Position numbers and translations under genes: made by a program
Source: Sphaerolaimus hirsutus
Taxonomy: Eukaryota > Nematoda > Chromadorea > Monhysterida > Sphaerolaimidae
Direction of reading: 5' to 3'
Assembly: GCA_964036195.1 (NCBI GenBank)
Contig: OZ038458.1
Location: 15,141,832 to 15,205,831 of the forward strand
Length of the DNA: 64,000 nucleotides
The notes under the pieces: model-generated
Seen by the model: the letters and a program-made list of their open reading frames with translations, nothing else
Told to the model about the DNA's origin: nothing
The model's database searches: none
Part shown: one piece after another, positions 1 through 10,433 of the stretch
How the letters are laid out: each line of letters opens with the position of its first letter
Numbering within the stretch: position 1 is the first letter of the stretch

Positions 1-297
1 GGAGCTAGGTTTCTTGGGCTATTTACTGCAGTCGTTTCTCTCGAGCTTTTGCCGCTGCACTGCACTGCTTCCACATACTTTTTGTTGTCATTTATTAACC
101 GAAGTCGTATTATCCGCGTATTTATGTAATTCATCAGAAACTCATTCTCTTTGAAAAATTCATAATCTAAGGCGCCCATAAACTCAATTGAAATGAACAT
201 TAAGCAATTGAAAACGATGTAAATCTAAATACGTGCCGCCCCGCCCACAGGTTGCTAAAATACCCTTGAAAACGCATAACACTAACACACTGATTTT
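1..297. other. Sequence upstream of the frizzled-like gene
   Basis: No coding exon is recognised here. The stretch is AT-rich and ends about 50 bases into a more GC-rich patch just before the proposed start codon at 298. It probably holds 5' untranslated or promoter sequence of the frizzled-like gene, which is an inference from position only. Confidence 0.35.
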
Positions 298-3200
298 ATG
301 GGCCATTCCGCGCCGGTTATGGGGCCACCGCAGTCGCACCGACACTGGCCCGCAGTCGTTCTGGCCACGCTGCTTTTGCTGCCGCCGCCGCGCCTCTGCG
401 CCGGCGACATCTCGCGGTCGAACTCGCACGGCATCAGGTGAGTGAGGTGTTTTTTTTGTCGCCGCGGCGCGATGATTAAATGTGAGTGCGAGATGAAGCG
501 CGCCGTTGCAACTGCGAGTGGGGCTCATTCGGTGCCCGCCGCGCAGACCGCTGCAGCACGATTTCTCGTCCGGCGGCGGCAAGCTGCTGCCGGTGACCAG
601 CCAGTGCGAGCCGATCACCATCGACGCGTGCGCCGACCTGCCCTACAAGGAGACGCGCTTCCCGAACTTGGTCGACAACGAGGAGCAGCGCGAGGCGGAG
701 ACCCAGCTGAACACGTTCGCGGCGCTCATTCAGGCGCACGAGCTGTACGACAAACTCAAGTTCTTCCTGTGCTCTGTGCACGTGCCCATGTGCACGGACA
801 AGGTGCCGCAGGCGATCGGTATGTTGTCATGTGTTTTTTTGCAAATTGTTTTTTTTTGCGATGCTCAACCACGTGGCTGCAGCGAGGGGCGCTCCGCAGG
901 TCCGTGCCGCCCGCTGTGCGAGGACGTCCGCCGCACGACCGAGCCCACGCTGCGGCACTTTGGTTTCACTTGGCCCGACAGTCTCAACTGCACCAAATTC
1001 CCCGCCGAGAACAACGCCGAGACCATGTGCATGGTGGGGCCCGAGCGGCCGCACTCGGACAACACGCAGATGGCCGCCCCGAACAATATTGGTGGCGTTA
1101 TTGTCGACAACGAGTTCAAATCTATGTGAGTCGTTTTGTGTTGTGCATGCAGAGAACTGTGCTGTTGATGATGCAATTTAAAGTAAAAAAACCTTTGTGT
1201 AGTGTTAACTGTAATTAAAGTATAATATCAGGAAAATGAACGATTTTCAGAGAATAAAAAGGTATGAGAATACTTCACAAAACACATTATTATTTTATCT
1301 CCCTGTGAATTTAAAATACGTTACATTTATGTGTATATAGTACTCAAAAAAAGTTAATTACTTTTGACAACTTTGACGAGAAAGTTACCACTTAACATAA
1401 CAAATTGCAATCGCGCAGCATAAATTTACACCCAACTGGCACCGGTGTCAATCCTGTGAGACTAGCGGGCAAGAACGCCCCATGCGAACACAAAACATTG
1501 CCTGGACGGTGAGCATTTCTAAAAATCTTCACACAACATCCGAATGCTGAACTCCATGTGCCAGTCCCAGACCCTGTAAAATGCCCTGTAAAATGTCAAA
1601 TGTCATGTAAAATGTCCGGTAAAATGGCAAACGTACGTCTGCCATTTTACCGGGCATTTTACATGACTTTTGACACTTTGCATGACATTTGACAATTTAC
1701 AGGACATTTTACAGGGTCTGGAACTGCCCCCATGACAACACCACATCAACTTTTGCCTTTGCAGCTACGTGTACATCAACCGGTCCGGGGAGTGCCTGCT
1801 CGACTGCGACTTGAACGCGCCGCAGCCGTATAGCGTGCGCGAGCGCGACGTGGCCGCCACCATCGGCCTGGCCTTCGCCGTCATCTCGTGCCTCATGGCC
1901 ATCGCGTGCTGCTGCGTCATCGTGTGCAGGTTCGTCTTGTGGTGTGGTGAGGTGGAGATTAAAATACCTATTTATGATTTTGCCCCTGTTTTATGGTATT
2001 CATCCAGATGATAACCTTGTAAAGTGTAATGCAATGTGTAATGTATGTAATGTGTTATGTAATGTGTAAAATGCAGAGTTGCGAAAGCGTATTTACGCTT
2101 ACCCAAAATACCCGGGTAAATGGGTATTTATATTTACGCTTACGCTTACGCTTTCATAAAATACCCATACGCTTTATTACGCTTTCCTGGCCGAAATACC
2201 CGGGTACTAAAAGCGTAAAAAACGTTTCACACGGTCCAGTTTTACGCTTTTGAAAAAGCGTAAAACCACAAAAAAGAAAGTGAACGAGGAGGCGTACTAA
2301 AAAAATGACTGCGTGCGTGCAATAACGCATTGGACATAGCGGCACATGTAAAAAATGTCTTGAAACACAAATGTCTGGTGAAATTTGTGCTGTCAAGCGT
2401 AGCTTTATATTAGGAATATTGGGGCCAATTTAGGATTACGACGACGATTTTTTCACCGTCGACAGGACTTAGTCTGAGTTAGAAGGTGAAGCATTTTCTA
2501 GGGGGGGGGGGGTGGCTGAGTGCCTGTGGTTTCTGGGAATCAATAGGTAGCTGAGCCTCAGGAGGATCGATAGCTGAGCAACCTCTGGGATAAAAAGTTG
2601 GGTTTGGGCATTTTATTTGGGCAACCCACAATCCCCCTACTAGACTGCTCAACAGCAAGACCACTTCATAAATTTTATTTTACGCTTACGCTTTTTTTAC
2701 GCTTTCCTAGGTATTTTAAAAATACCTTACGCTTACAGTATCCACACTCAAAATTTGGAAAGTGTATTTACGCTTACGCTTACGCTTTCCAAAAATACCG
2801 GTATTTTAACAACTCTGGTAAAATGTCATGCAATGTGTCAATTGTCATGACAAATGTAAAGTACAGTGTAGAATTTCATGCTAAGTGTCAATAAAAAAGA
2901 ATATTTGATTACTGAGCGCCCGAAATTTTGTGTGACATTTAACACTTTACAGGCTCTTGCTGGGTTTCAACACACAAAAAGGAAATATCCACATCCACTT
3001 AAACAACGTCCTCAGGCATCAATACCTAGTGCTGCGATGTCCGGACGCTTGCCTGGTGCCCATCACTCTGTGCGTCGCCGTGCACGCCGCCACCGCGTTG
3101 CTGTCCATCCTCTACAGAAGCACCCTCAGCTGCATCACTTATGGACCAGCCAGGTTCGGAGTTTAATGATTTATTTCAATTACCGTGATTACTAGAATAA

Positions 3201-6200
3201 CTCCCCCCCCCCTCTTGAACAATTGCCTCCTGTTCAACGAGTGTGGAAAAAATTCCCCCTTGAATAATTCCCCCTTTAGGCATATGATAAATTCATTGTG
3301 TATAATCTGAACAAAAATGGCATGTTATGTTGTTAATAAAGCATATTTCATGAACTCAGTTGATAGAAACTTGCTTGACGATTTTGACGAAATGCTAAAT
3401 CCCCCTTGAATAATTCCCCCCTCGAATAGCCCCCTCAAAAAAGTCTGACGATAAAATGATTTCCCGGGGGGATTATCCGAGTCAATACGGTATTGTGGAA
3501 GGGTTTTTCTTAAAACTTATGCAATGGCAAAAAATATACCGTATTTCCTCGAAATACCCCCCCCCCCTCGAAATACCCCCCCCTCGAAATACCCCCCCTC
3601 GTTTGACCCCCCCCCCCCCTCTGGAGACCACTATGAAACAATCACCCCCCCCCTCGAAATACCCCCCCCAGGATTGAGTGTAAAGAGAACGTACATGCCA
3701 AATACTGCAGTTTGTGTTCTGCGTAGTGCAGAACACACGTTAAAACAATGTCGGAATCACGTTAGAACAGTGTTTATACCATCTACGTACTAATATTGGT
3801 CTACATAACTTTATAAATGGCGGTTTTTGTTGTATTTTTCGACGTCTGCGTACGTTTCAGACGACAATTTCGTACTGGGATTCAAAAAATTTTCTTGTGA
3901 AATAATAACCCCCCCCCCTCGAAATACCCCCCCCTCGTTTGACCCCCCGCCCTACTCTCGAGACCACTATGAAACCGGGGGGTATTTCTAGGAAATACGG
4001 TATACTTGTTCGCAGACTGGTCGTGGCGGCCGGACTGCAGCACGTGCCGTGCACGGTGATCGCGGTCATCCTGTACTACTTCGGCACGGCGGCGCGCGTG
4101 TGGTGGCTGAACATGTGCGCCGCGTGGTTCGCCACGCGCGCACTTGGCTGGCCGGCGCAGGGCGTCTACGCCAAGCGGGCGCCCATGCACGCGGCGGCCT
4201 GGGGCGTGCCGCTGGTGCTCGTGGTCACCGTGCTCATGGCGCAGGCGGTCGACGCCGACCCCCTCACCGGCGTGTGTTTCGTCGGCAACCAGAACTCGCG
4301 CAACCTGATGCTGTTCGTCGCCGGCCGCGAGATCGTCATCGGCGTGGCCGGCCTGCTGGCTATCTTCCTGGGCGTGTCGATGCGGCGCAACGGCTGCGTC
4401 ACGGGCACGCTGTGCTGCTTCGGCACCGGCCCCGGCGGGCGGCACAGCAAGGCGCCGCAGCTGGCGGCGGCGGCCGGGCCCGCGCCGCTGCACAATCCAT
4501 ACTACATGCAGAATAGATGTGAGTTGTAGGGTTGGGAATTTCGAGGTCTTCCGGGTTCGGGTATCGGGTCAAAAAAAATTCTGTCGGTTCCATTTGTTTT
4601 GCTTGTGTTCGTGTTCGGGTTTGGATATTGATGTTCGGTTTTCAGGTCCAAATGTCAGGACCGGGTAATCGAATTGTCGAGTATCGGGTAACAAAATTTT
4701 CGGGTATTAGATGGTAACAAAAGCAGCACGGTGAAGTGTAGCTATCAAACCAATTGCAAATACAAATATAGAAATGCTGCAGTTTTTCAACATAAAAATC
4801 ATTTCGCTGAAGAAAATGCATGATCATTGAATTGAGACTGAAATAGCATTGGTAAAATGGCTGACTGGAGAAACTATAGTTAAATATAATCCCAGAAAAC
4901 TTCTCAAGAAAAAATATATAATAAAATCTCAGATCAATAGGGTCATTTTCAAAATTTTTATTAAATCTCAGAGAAAATCACTCACAGTTGAAAAAATCTA
5001 CAAAAAAATTCTCAAATAAAATTATTTTTTGATCTCAAGATAACAAATTATTTTATTTGAGATAAATGAAATTAATCTTTGTATTCAGCTCTTGAGAAAT
5101 GTTCGAATGAACAGTGGAAATTTTTTGTGGGTATTTTGTGATATTGATATGTGCTCGGGTATTTGTGTTGGGTAACGGGTTTGGGTTGAGGTTCGTCTGT
5201 CGTGTATCGGTTCCAAAAATGTGCGGGTATCGGGTTCAGGTCGGGTACCAAACCCTAGTGAGTTGTGCTGTCAACTGCATTGTGTATGGCGTCAGCTCGG
5301 TAAACCCGAACTTAATTTACGTTAATCAACGTCTCAGACTGTTCGTCGGCGTCTGCGAGCAACGGCGGCTCTCTGTTGACCAGCAACAACAGCACGGCGG
5401 TGTCGAGCAGCGTGGTGCCGGCGGCGGGCGACGCGCAGGCAGGGTCGCGGTCGTTCATCGGGCTGCTGTGCGCCCTGTACCTGCCGATCGCGCTCGTGCT
5501 CACGTCGACCTACCTGTACGAGCAGGCGGCCGACGAGCGCCCCTACGCCCTGCTGCTGCTGCGCCTGATCGCCGACGGCCTCTACGGGGTCATCGTGCAG
5601 GCGTGGTGCGTCATCGCCATCGTGCTCGCCTCGTGCAAGACCGCCGCCAGCGCGCAGACGCTCGCTCATGTTCAGGTGCGATATTTACTTGTATTTTCTT
5701 TGTGATTTAGACACGGTAGTTGCCGTGGCAGCTGTGGCACCACACACGCTGCATGACAACTGAATTCGTGTCAACTGAACTTGAGTGAATTATGATAGAG
5801 CATAGTTAATTTTACATCATGCCACTTAATTTTCATTGTTTCTGTTAAGTGTGATGATTAACAAAAATGGTGTCATTTAGTTGACTTTGAGTTGACGCGA
5901 ATTTGTGATGTCAACTAGCGTGTGTGTGCCCTTTCGCGAATAGGTAAATACCCTTCAATTGCCTCTCAGACCAGCGTCAACGGTGCCGCACAAGCGCCCG
6001 CGAGGGCGGCCGGAGCACACGGCACCGCGGCGCACAACGACCGCCAGCAGCCCGTCGGCCCTTCCGCGGCGGCGCAGCACCAGCCGCTGGATGTGAGCCA
6101 GCAACGGGCGCCCGCCGCCTGCACACTCAAGTCGTGCACCGACTGCAACCCGCTGCTGCCGCGCGCGCCCGCTCCTAGCGCGGTGGCGGCGCACTCGCCG

Positions 6201-6471
6201 TCGCAGCGGCTATACTTGCCTAACACGCCGGCTAGCAGCGCCAGGTATGGAGCCCTTAAATGGCACCCCAATTCTATGAGTGGGGGGTTCCTTAGATGTT
6301 TACGTGTATTGTATTTATAGTCGCTTGATTGCACACTTTTTTCAAGTACTCCGTGTTCACCACCTTTTATCATTTAGGTATTCATCTGGAAGCCGCGTTC
6401 CGTACTACTTAGCCGACACGTGCGGCCACCAACAACAGCCGCTTCATCAACCGTATTTTAACCAGCTTTGA
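298..6471 (+). CDS. fz4-like: Frizzled-family seven-transmembrane Wnt receptor (Frizzled-4-like), 9 exons
   Basis: Exons: 298-437, 547-818, 900-1125, 1765-1929, 3016-3153, 4016-4518, 5338-5675, 5970-6244, 6378-6471. They join in frame to 716 aa. The ATG at 298 opens a hydrophobic signal peptide (VVLATLLLLPPP). A Frizzled cysteine-rich domain follows from about residue 67 (QCEPITIDAC, FLCSVHVPMC, GPCRPLCEDV, GFTWPDSLNCTKFP, MCMVGP); the MCMxGP ending resembles Frizzled-4. Then comes a seven-helix domain with family landmarks (VDADPLTGVCFVGNQN before TM5). The receptor should bind Wnt at the surface and signal through Dishevelled. Oddities: two of the ten CRD cysteines (III and VIII) are absent; the loop between TM5 and TM6 is about 85 residues of low-complexity Gly/Ala/Ser sequence; after TM7 the KTxxxW motif reads KTAASA. 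The tail is 130 residues. The family is certain; the Frizzled-4 subtype is inferred. Smoothened is less likely given the CRD ending. Confidence 0.9.
1558..1730 (+). mobile_element. F1 palindromic element inside frizzled-like intron 3
   Basis: The element is a fold-back of about 173 bp starting GTGCCAGTCCC and ending GAACTGCCCC, with the F1 core (CAGACCCTGTAAAATG) at both ends in inverted orientation. It is flanked by CAT on both sides (1555-1557 and 1731-1733), a probable 3-bp target-site duplication. It lies within the larger intron 1126-1764, in the same sense as the gene. Confidence 0.8.
2074..2815. repeat. ACGCTT-array inverted-repeat element (F9) in frizzled intron 4
   Basis: It begins near GAGTTGCGAAAGCGTATTTA and ends near CGGTATTTTAACAACTCT. 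Both sides carry arrays of TTACGC/GCGTAA units with CCCGGGTA palindromes. Related copies lie near 23.92-24.47, 34.19-35.03, 53.80-53.96 and 56.68-56.81 kb, where the unit drifts to ACGTTT. The element was recognised by repeat architecture only, and its ends are approximate. Confidence 0.6.
3535..4000. repeat. Poly-C 'TACCGTATTTCCTCGAAATA' elements (F10) in frizzled intron 5
   Basis: Two blocks (about 3535-3670 and 3900-4000) are built from ACCGTATTTCCTCGAAATAC followed by runs of C and CTCGAAATACC units. A weaker version sits at 3200-3480. The same family recurs at about 8.48, 23.35, 27.46, 36.21, 46.34, 47.59, 51.66, 52.0, 52.99, 53.30, 58.14, 59.83 and 60.53 kb. It lies directly before exon 6 of the frizzled gene. 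Confidence 0.7.
4530..5265. repeat. YAGGGT-type element with CGGGTAT-like units (F5), frizzled intron 6
   Basis: It runs from TAGGGTTGGGAATTTCGAGG to about GGTACCAAACCCTAG, giving inverted TAGGGTT..AACCCTA ends. Subterminal units of the CGGGTATCGGGT type sit near both ends, with an AT-rich middle. It fills most of the intron 4519-5337. A short related piece lies at about 30183-30285. Confidence 0.6.
5700..5935. repeat. TAGTTGACAT inverted-repeat element (F2) in frizzled intron 7
   Basis: Inverted ends of the type CACACACGCTGCATGACAAC and GATGTCAACTAGCGTGTGTG bound GTGTCAACT repeats and an AT-rich centre. Other F2 copies lie at about 6490-6770, 16020-16440, 17695-17930, 18780-19000, 29690-29875 and 48215-50120. 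This is the most frequent small element near these genes. Confidence 0.65.
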
Positions 6472-9400
6472 ATTTATGTCAACTGATATTGTCAACTGTA
6501 AAATATTACAATTGCGCAAACTTACGCAGATGGGGCTCCCACTCACTAGTTGACATGGCAAATAAATGTCAACTGAATGTCAACGAAATTACATAAAATT
6601 TTTTTTAAAGCGTCACACTTATTATTTTTAAACAGAAACAATGAAAATTAAGTGTCACGATATTTAAGTAACTACCTGTACTCTATCAGATAGGAAAGTT
6701 GAAATCACACTATAAACCACAATTTAGTTTACATCAATTTGGATGTCAAATAGTGTATGGGAGCCCATAGCAAACATATTCAAGTTTTTGCACTTTTAAA
6801 ATGGTTGTGCGGTGCGCTCACTCTGTTACGTTGATTTATTTTTTTTTGTCGTCTGTAAATTATTTGCCTTGAAGCCTGCTCTAGTCGCGCCCGCTTTTTG
6901 ACGCTTTTCCATTTTCCAACAGTTGTTATCGGGTGAACGATTTTGATCGATTAATAATATTGTTTGTGACTATTGAGATTTGTTATAATAATATGCCAAA
7001 CTTTGCCAGGAAGAAGCCTACTCGTGTTTTTTCTGGAACACTTTTAATCGAACGCGTGTTTGATATGTGGAATTAAAAAAATAGCCCAGTTACTTGCCTC
7101 AATAGTTAGTACATGACATTTTTTACTTGTAAATGTGTATAAAGTATGTGACACAAAACATTTGACTGCGGTAGATTATCGCTGCACGCGCTAGTTTACT
7201 CACAGGAGGAAAATCTAAATTGAGTACTCATAAATCACATTTGAACGTATTTGGGATGGATTTGAAGTTTTCTTTTTAATATTCGGTTGACGGAGATTCA
7301 AAAGCGAACTGAAAATTAAACCTAAATATGTACAAAGCTTTATTATAATTACTCAATTTTGAGTTTACTAGTGATATTAAACTAGCTCGCGCATGGTCAT
7401 TGCGTACGGTGACGGGATGGCGCTGTCGCTAAATACCTAGTGGGGCCAGGCAACGCCGCCACATGGCGCCATCGGCGCTTTTCCGTCACCAATCGTGTGT
7501 AAAATATCGCTTCAAATGTTTGATAAGATAGCCCATCCATGATATGATTGTGACGCATCACAGAATTTGTGTATATTTTACATCGCCATTTCACCTATAT
7601 TTTACCATTTATGTGTGACTTCCTGAACCAATATTTTTATTGAAAGCATTTATACCTAATAAAAAACAGTACCTAATGACACAAAATGAATTCTATCATC
7701 TGTAAATACATATGTATTTACTCGTAGAATGCAAATTGTAGGGCTAGGTATATGTGATTTCAAAATATGTAAAGACATTTATACGTACCTATTTACATAG
7801 TGACTCCAAATTATCACATACGTATTTATGTATGCATGATTACAAGTAAATCACCCCAGCGCGATGGCGGGCATGTGGATGATACTATTGGAGCAGTCTC
7901 TATCCGGGTCCCTTAAATGACATCACATTAAAAAACTGACAGAAAGCCTCCTTGCAATTTAAGTAGACCGATTGAATCAGACCCCGGATCCCATTGTGTA
8001 GGAGTAAATCCATCATGTGACCTTCCTGTCAAGTGACGATCTTCGAAAAATTCCAAATCTGTTAGCAGGTCATCTAAAAATGTACTTTTTGGGGTTTTCT
8101 AAATTAGAATTGGAGCTATATGTTATGTAGTATACCATGCAGTCGTGTTTGGAGTCAAATTTAGTGAAGATTTCGATGAACAATGAAATTCTTCCCTTGA
8201 ATGAATCCCACTCGAGCAAAGCTCTGACAAAAAAGTTCGATGGAAGGTAATTGAAGGGGTTCAACGAGGGGGAATTTCACGGGGGGGGGGTATGTAGTCA
8301 GACATTTTCGCTTTTGCTAAATAATGCTAAAGAAAAGAGTATGCTTTTAAGTACCCAAAACCGGTAATAAATTTGTCCAAATATCATATATTTCGACATA
8401 TCAACGTACATCGCTACACAAATTAGTATGCGTAGCTGTGCAAACTGTCAGCAATAAATACATAATGTATTTACCTACATCTCTCTCGACTGGGGGTATT
8501 TCGAAGGGGGGTTATTAACTCATAGTGGCCATTTTGAGGAGGTATTTCGAGGGGGCGAGTAAATACGGTAAGTTTTACTTGTCACCTCAAGATGCACATT
8601 GCAGTGCGCTGCATTGACACAGGTGTTTTGACCTCGTGAATCGTGATCACATTTCCTGCGACACTCGACGAATACAGCTCATTTTCACCTCAGACACATT
8701 GTTCTAGACACCCGGCCGTACATGGGTCTAGTTCGTGGAAGCCGAGACGTGTTGTTGTTGAAATGGTTGGCTGCGGCGGCAAAGTCTAGCGGCGCGGCGG
8801 CGGCGGCCGGCCGGGTCTTTTGAGTAATGTCCCGTCATTAGTCATCGGGCGCGTTTCTGCCCCGGCCCTGCCCAAATGAACGACATCAGTCAAAGCGGGC
8901 CCGCCGCCGCGCCGCGCGTGATAGTACTCGGTCGATTCGCGCCGCAGCTCCCTTCGCGCGCCGAGCCGGGGACTGCCGCATTAGTTAATACAACGGCGGG
9001 GTCGAATGTTTATTTGGACATTTTTTTTGTTGGGTTTTTTTGGTCGAGAATTATCGAATGGCGGCGAGTAAACCGATGGCAAATACCTAGATCGAACGAC
9101 TTTTATTGGATTGAACGATTGATTAAAATTATTGGAGGCGATGAGACGCCGCACAGGATTTTACAATGTTTTTATTTATATGAATGGCGTGCTTATGTTT
9201 TTACAAGCTCAAAAATTATAATTAGAATGATTAAAATTATTATTAGAATATTTTATAAAAATCCGTGGGATGGGAAGGAGTCGCGCCATTCTTCCATGAT
9301 GGTTGTATGGTGCCATTGGAGTCTTTTACGTATTATTATTATTATTATTATTATTGGAGTAAATACGTAGTATTTTACGGCGCCCTTTTCACTAATGTGC

Positions 9401-10433
9401 AGTGGTAAAACACTTTCTTCAGTAAAAAGGAAGCGCCAAAAACGATGATACACAAACGTACACGGTACCATGCACAATGACGCCAAGGGGAAAAATAATG
9501 GCGATCAGACGGATATCATCACTGGCGCCATGGCGGCTACACTGGTTGGCTCCATCATCGAAATTCGCGCGCAACAGTGCATATTATGTTTTGGTAAGAA
9601 TAAATAGTTATGTTTTGAATCAACTGCATCACGCTCACGGCGTGCCCTTTTGAACGGTCACTCGAAGTTGATTACCAATTTGACTTTTTTATAAATTGAG
9701 GGTTGCGTCATTTATTTCGGTGCATGGCTATATTAGCGTGAAGAATTTTTAAAGCTACCTTTCTTATAATTGTGTCTGTAGTGACATTTTCGTACGAGTG
9801 CGACCCACCTACCGGTTGGATAATATTAGGATACCGAAACCAAAAGTAACGAGCGAAGCACTCAGATACATCGTTTTCTCGAACTAGAACATTTTAACTC
9901 GTTTTAAACACCTACCTTGTTATGTATCCTTTTTAATATGGCGCACTGCAAAATGTAATTTTGATTTATGCGTTCGAACGTTTTTTCTTTTGTTGATAGA
10001 TGACTAAATACAAATGGAGGGTTTCATTCCAAAACTGCATATATACGCATATTCTGGTTTTTCAAAAAAACCCTCACACTTTTAAGATACCTTGCACATT
10101 TGTCTACATTCTTGTCACCACAACTTGCCACCTATTTGAATACTTAAAGGTGCACCCGCTTCTGTGCACCCACTTAAAGGTGCACCCACAAGTATTCAAA
10201 TGCTGCTTTCCCACTTTCACTCAGATTTTATGATACTGCATACCTGATCACATTCCACCCTTCAGTCAAAATGTGATATCCCTCTGACATTGGGATTGTC
10301 AGTTGACAGTGTCAGAGGGCTGCACTTTAAACTTTACTTTACACTTCAGTTATTGAAATTTGGATCTTTAAATAAAAAACCCTACGTATCCTAATGTTGC
10401 CCGAGTAGACGAGATCACTTTACAAATTGTAGA
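6472..10433. other. Spacer between the frizzled-like gene and NCBP1
   Basis: No complete gene is recognised. An AATAAA at 6561-6566, inside an F2-like copy (about 6490-6770), could serve as poly(A) signal for the frizzled gene. Two pieces of the poly-C family lie near 8270-8300 and 8480-8570, and a short ATT microsatellite at 9332-9355. A CpG-rich block at 8750-9000 is listed separately. The remainder is AT-rich sequence in which I see nothing definite. Confidence 0.5.
8750..9000. promoter_or_regulatory. CpG-rich block of unknown role
   Basis: This strongly GC- and CpG-rich stretch (GCGGCGCGGCGGCGGCGGCC near 8790) stands out in an AT-rich spacer, and its base composition matches that of the exons here. 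An open frame starts at an ATG at 8876 but loses exon-like composition after about 9000 and matches no family I know. It could be a promoter or non-coding first exon of NCBP1 1.4 kb downstream, or an exon of an unrecognised gene. Confidence 0.3.

Noticed and set aside
442-1218. Long plus-strand open frame across the frizzled exons
   Set aside because: It is an out-of-frame reading of GC-rich exon sequence. The real frame is fixed by the CRD motifs and by splice phases.
298-6471. Smoothened instead of Frizzled
   Set aside because: The CRD with LNCTKFP and MCMVGP and the VDADPLTGVCFVGNQN motif fit Frizzled; the long Smoothened tail is missing.
8876-9370. 164-residue frame as a gene
   Set aside because: Only the first 40 codons have exon-like composition; the end is an ATT microsatellite (poly-Ile) and there is no family match. 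It is kept only as a CpG-rich block.
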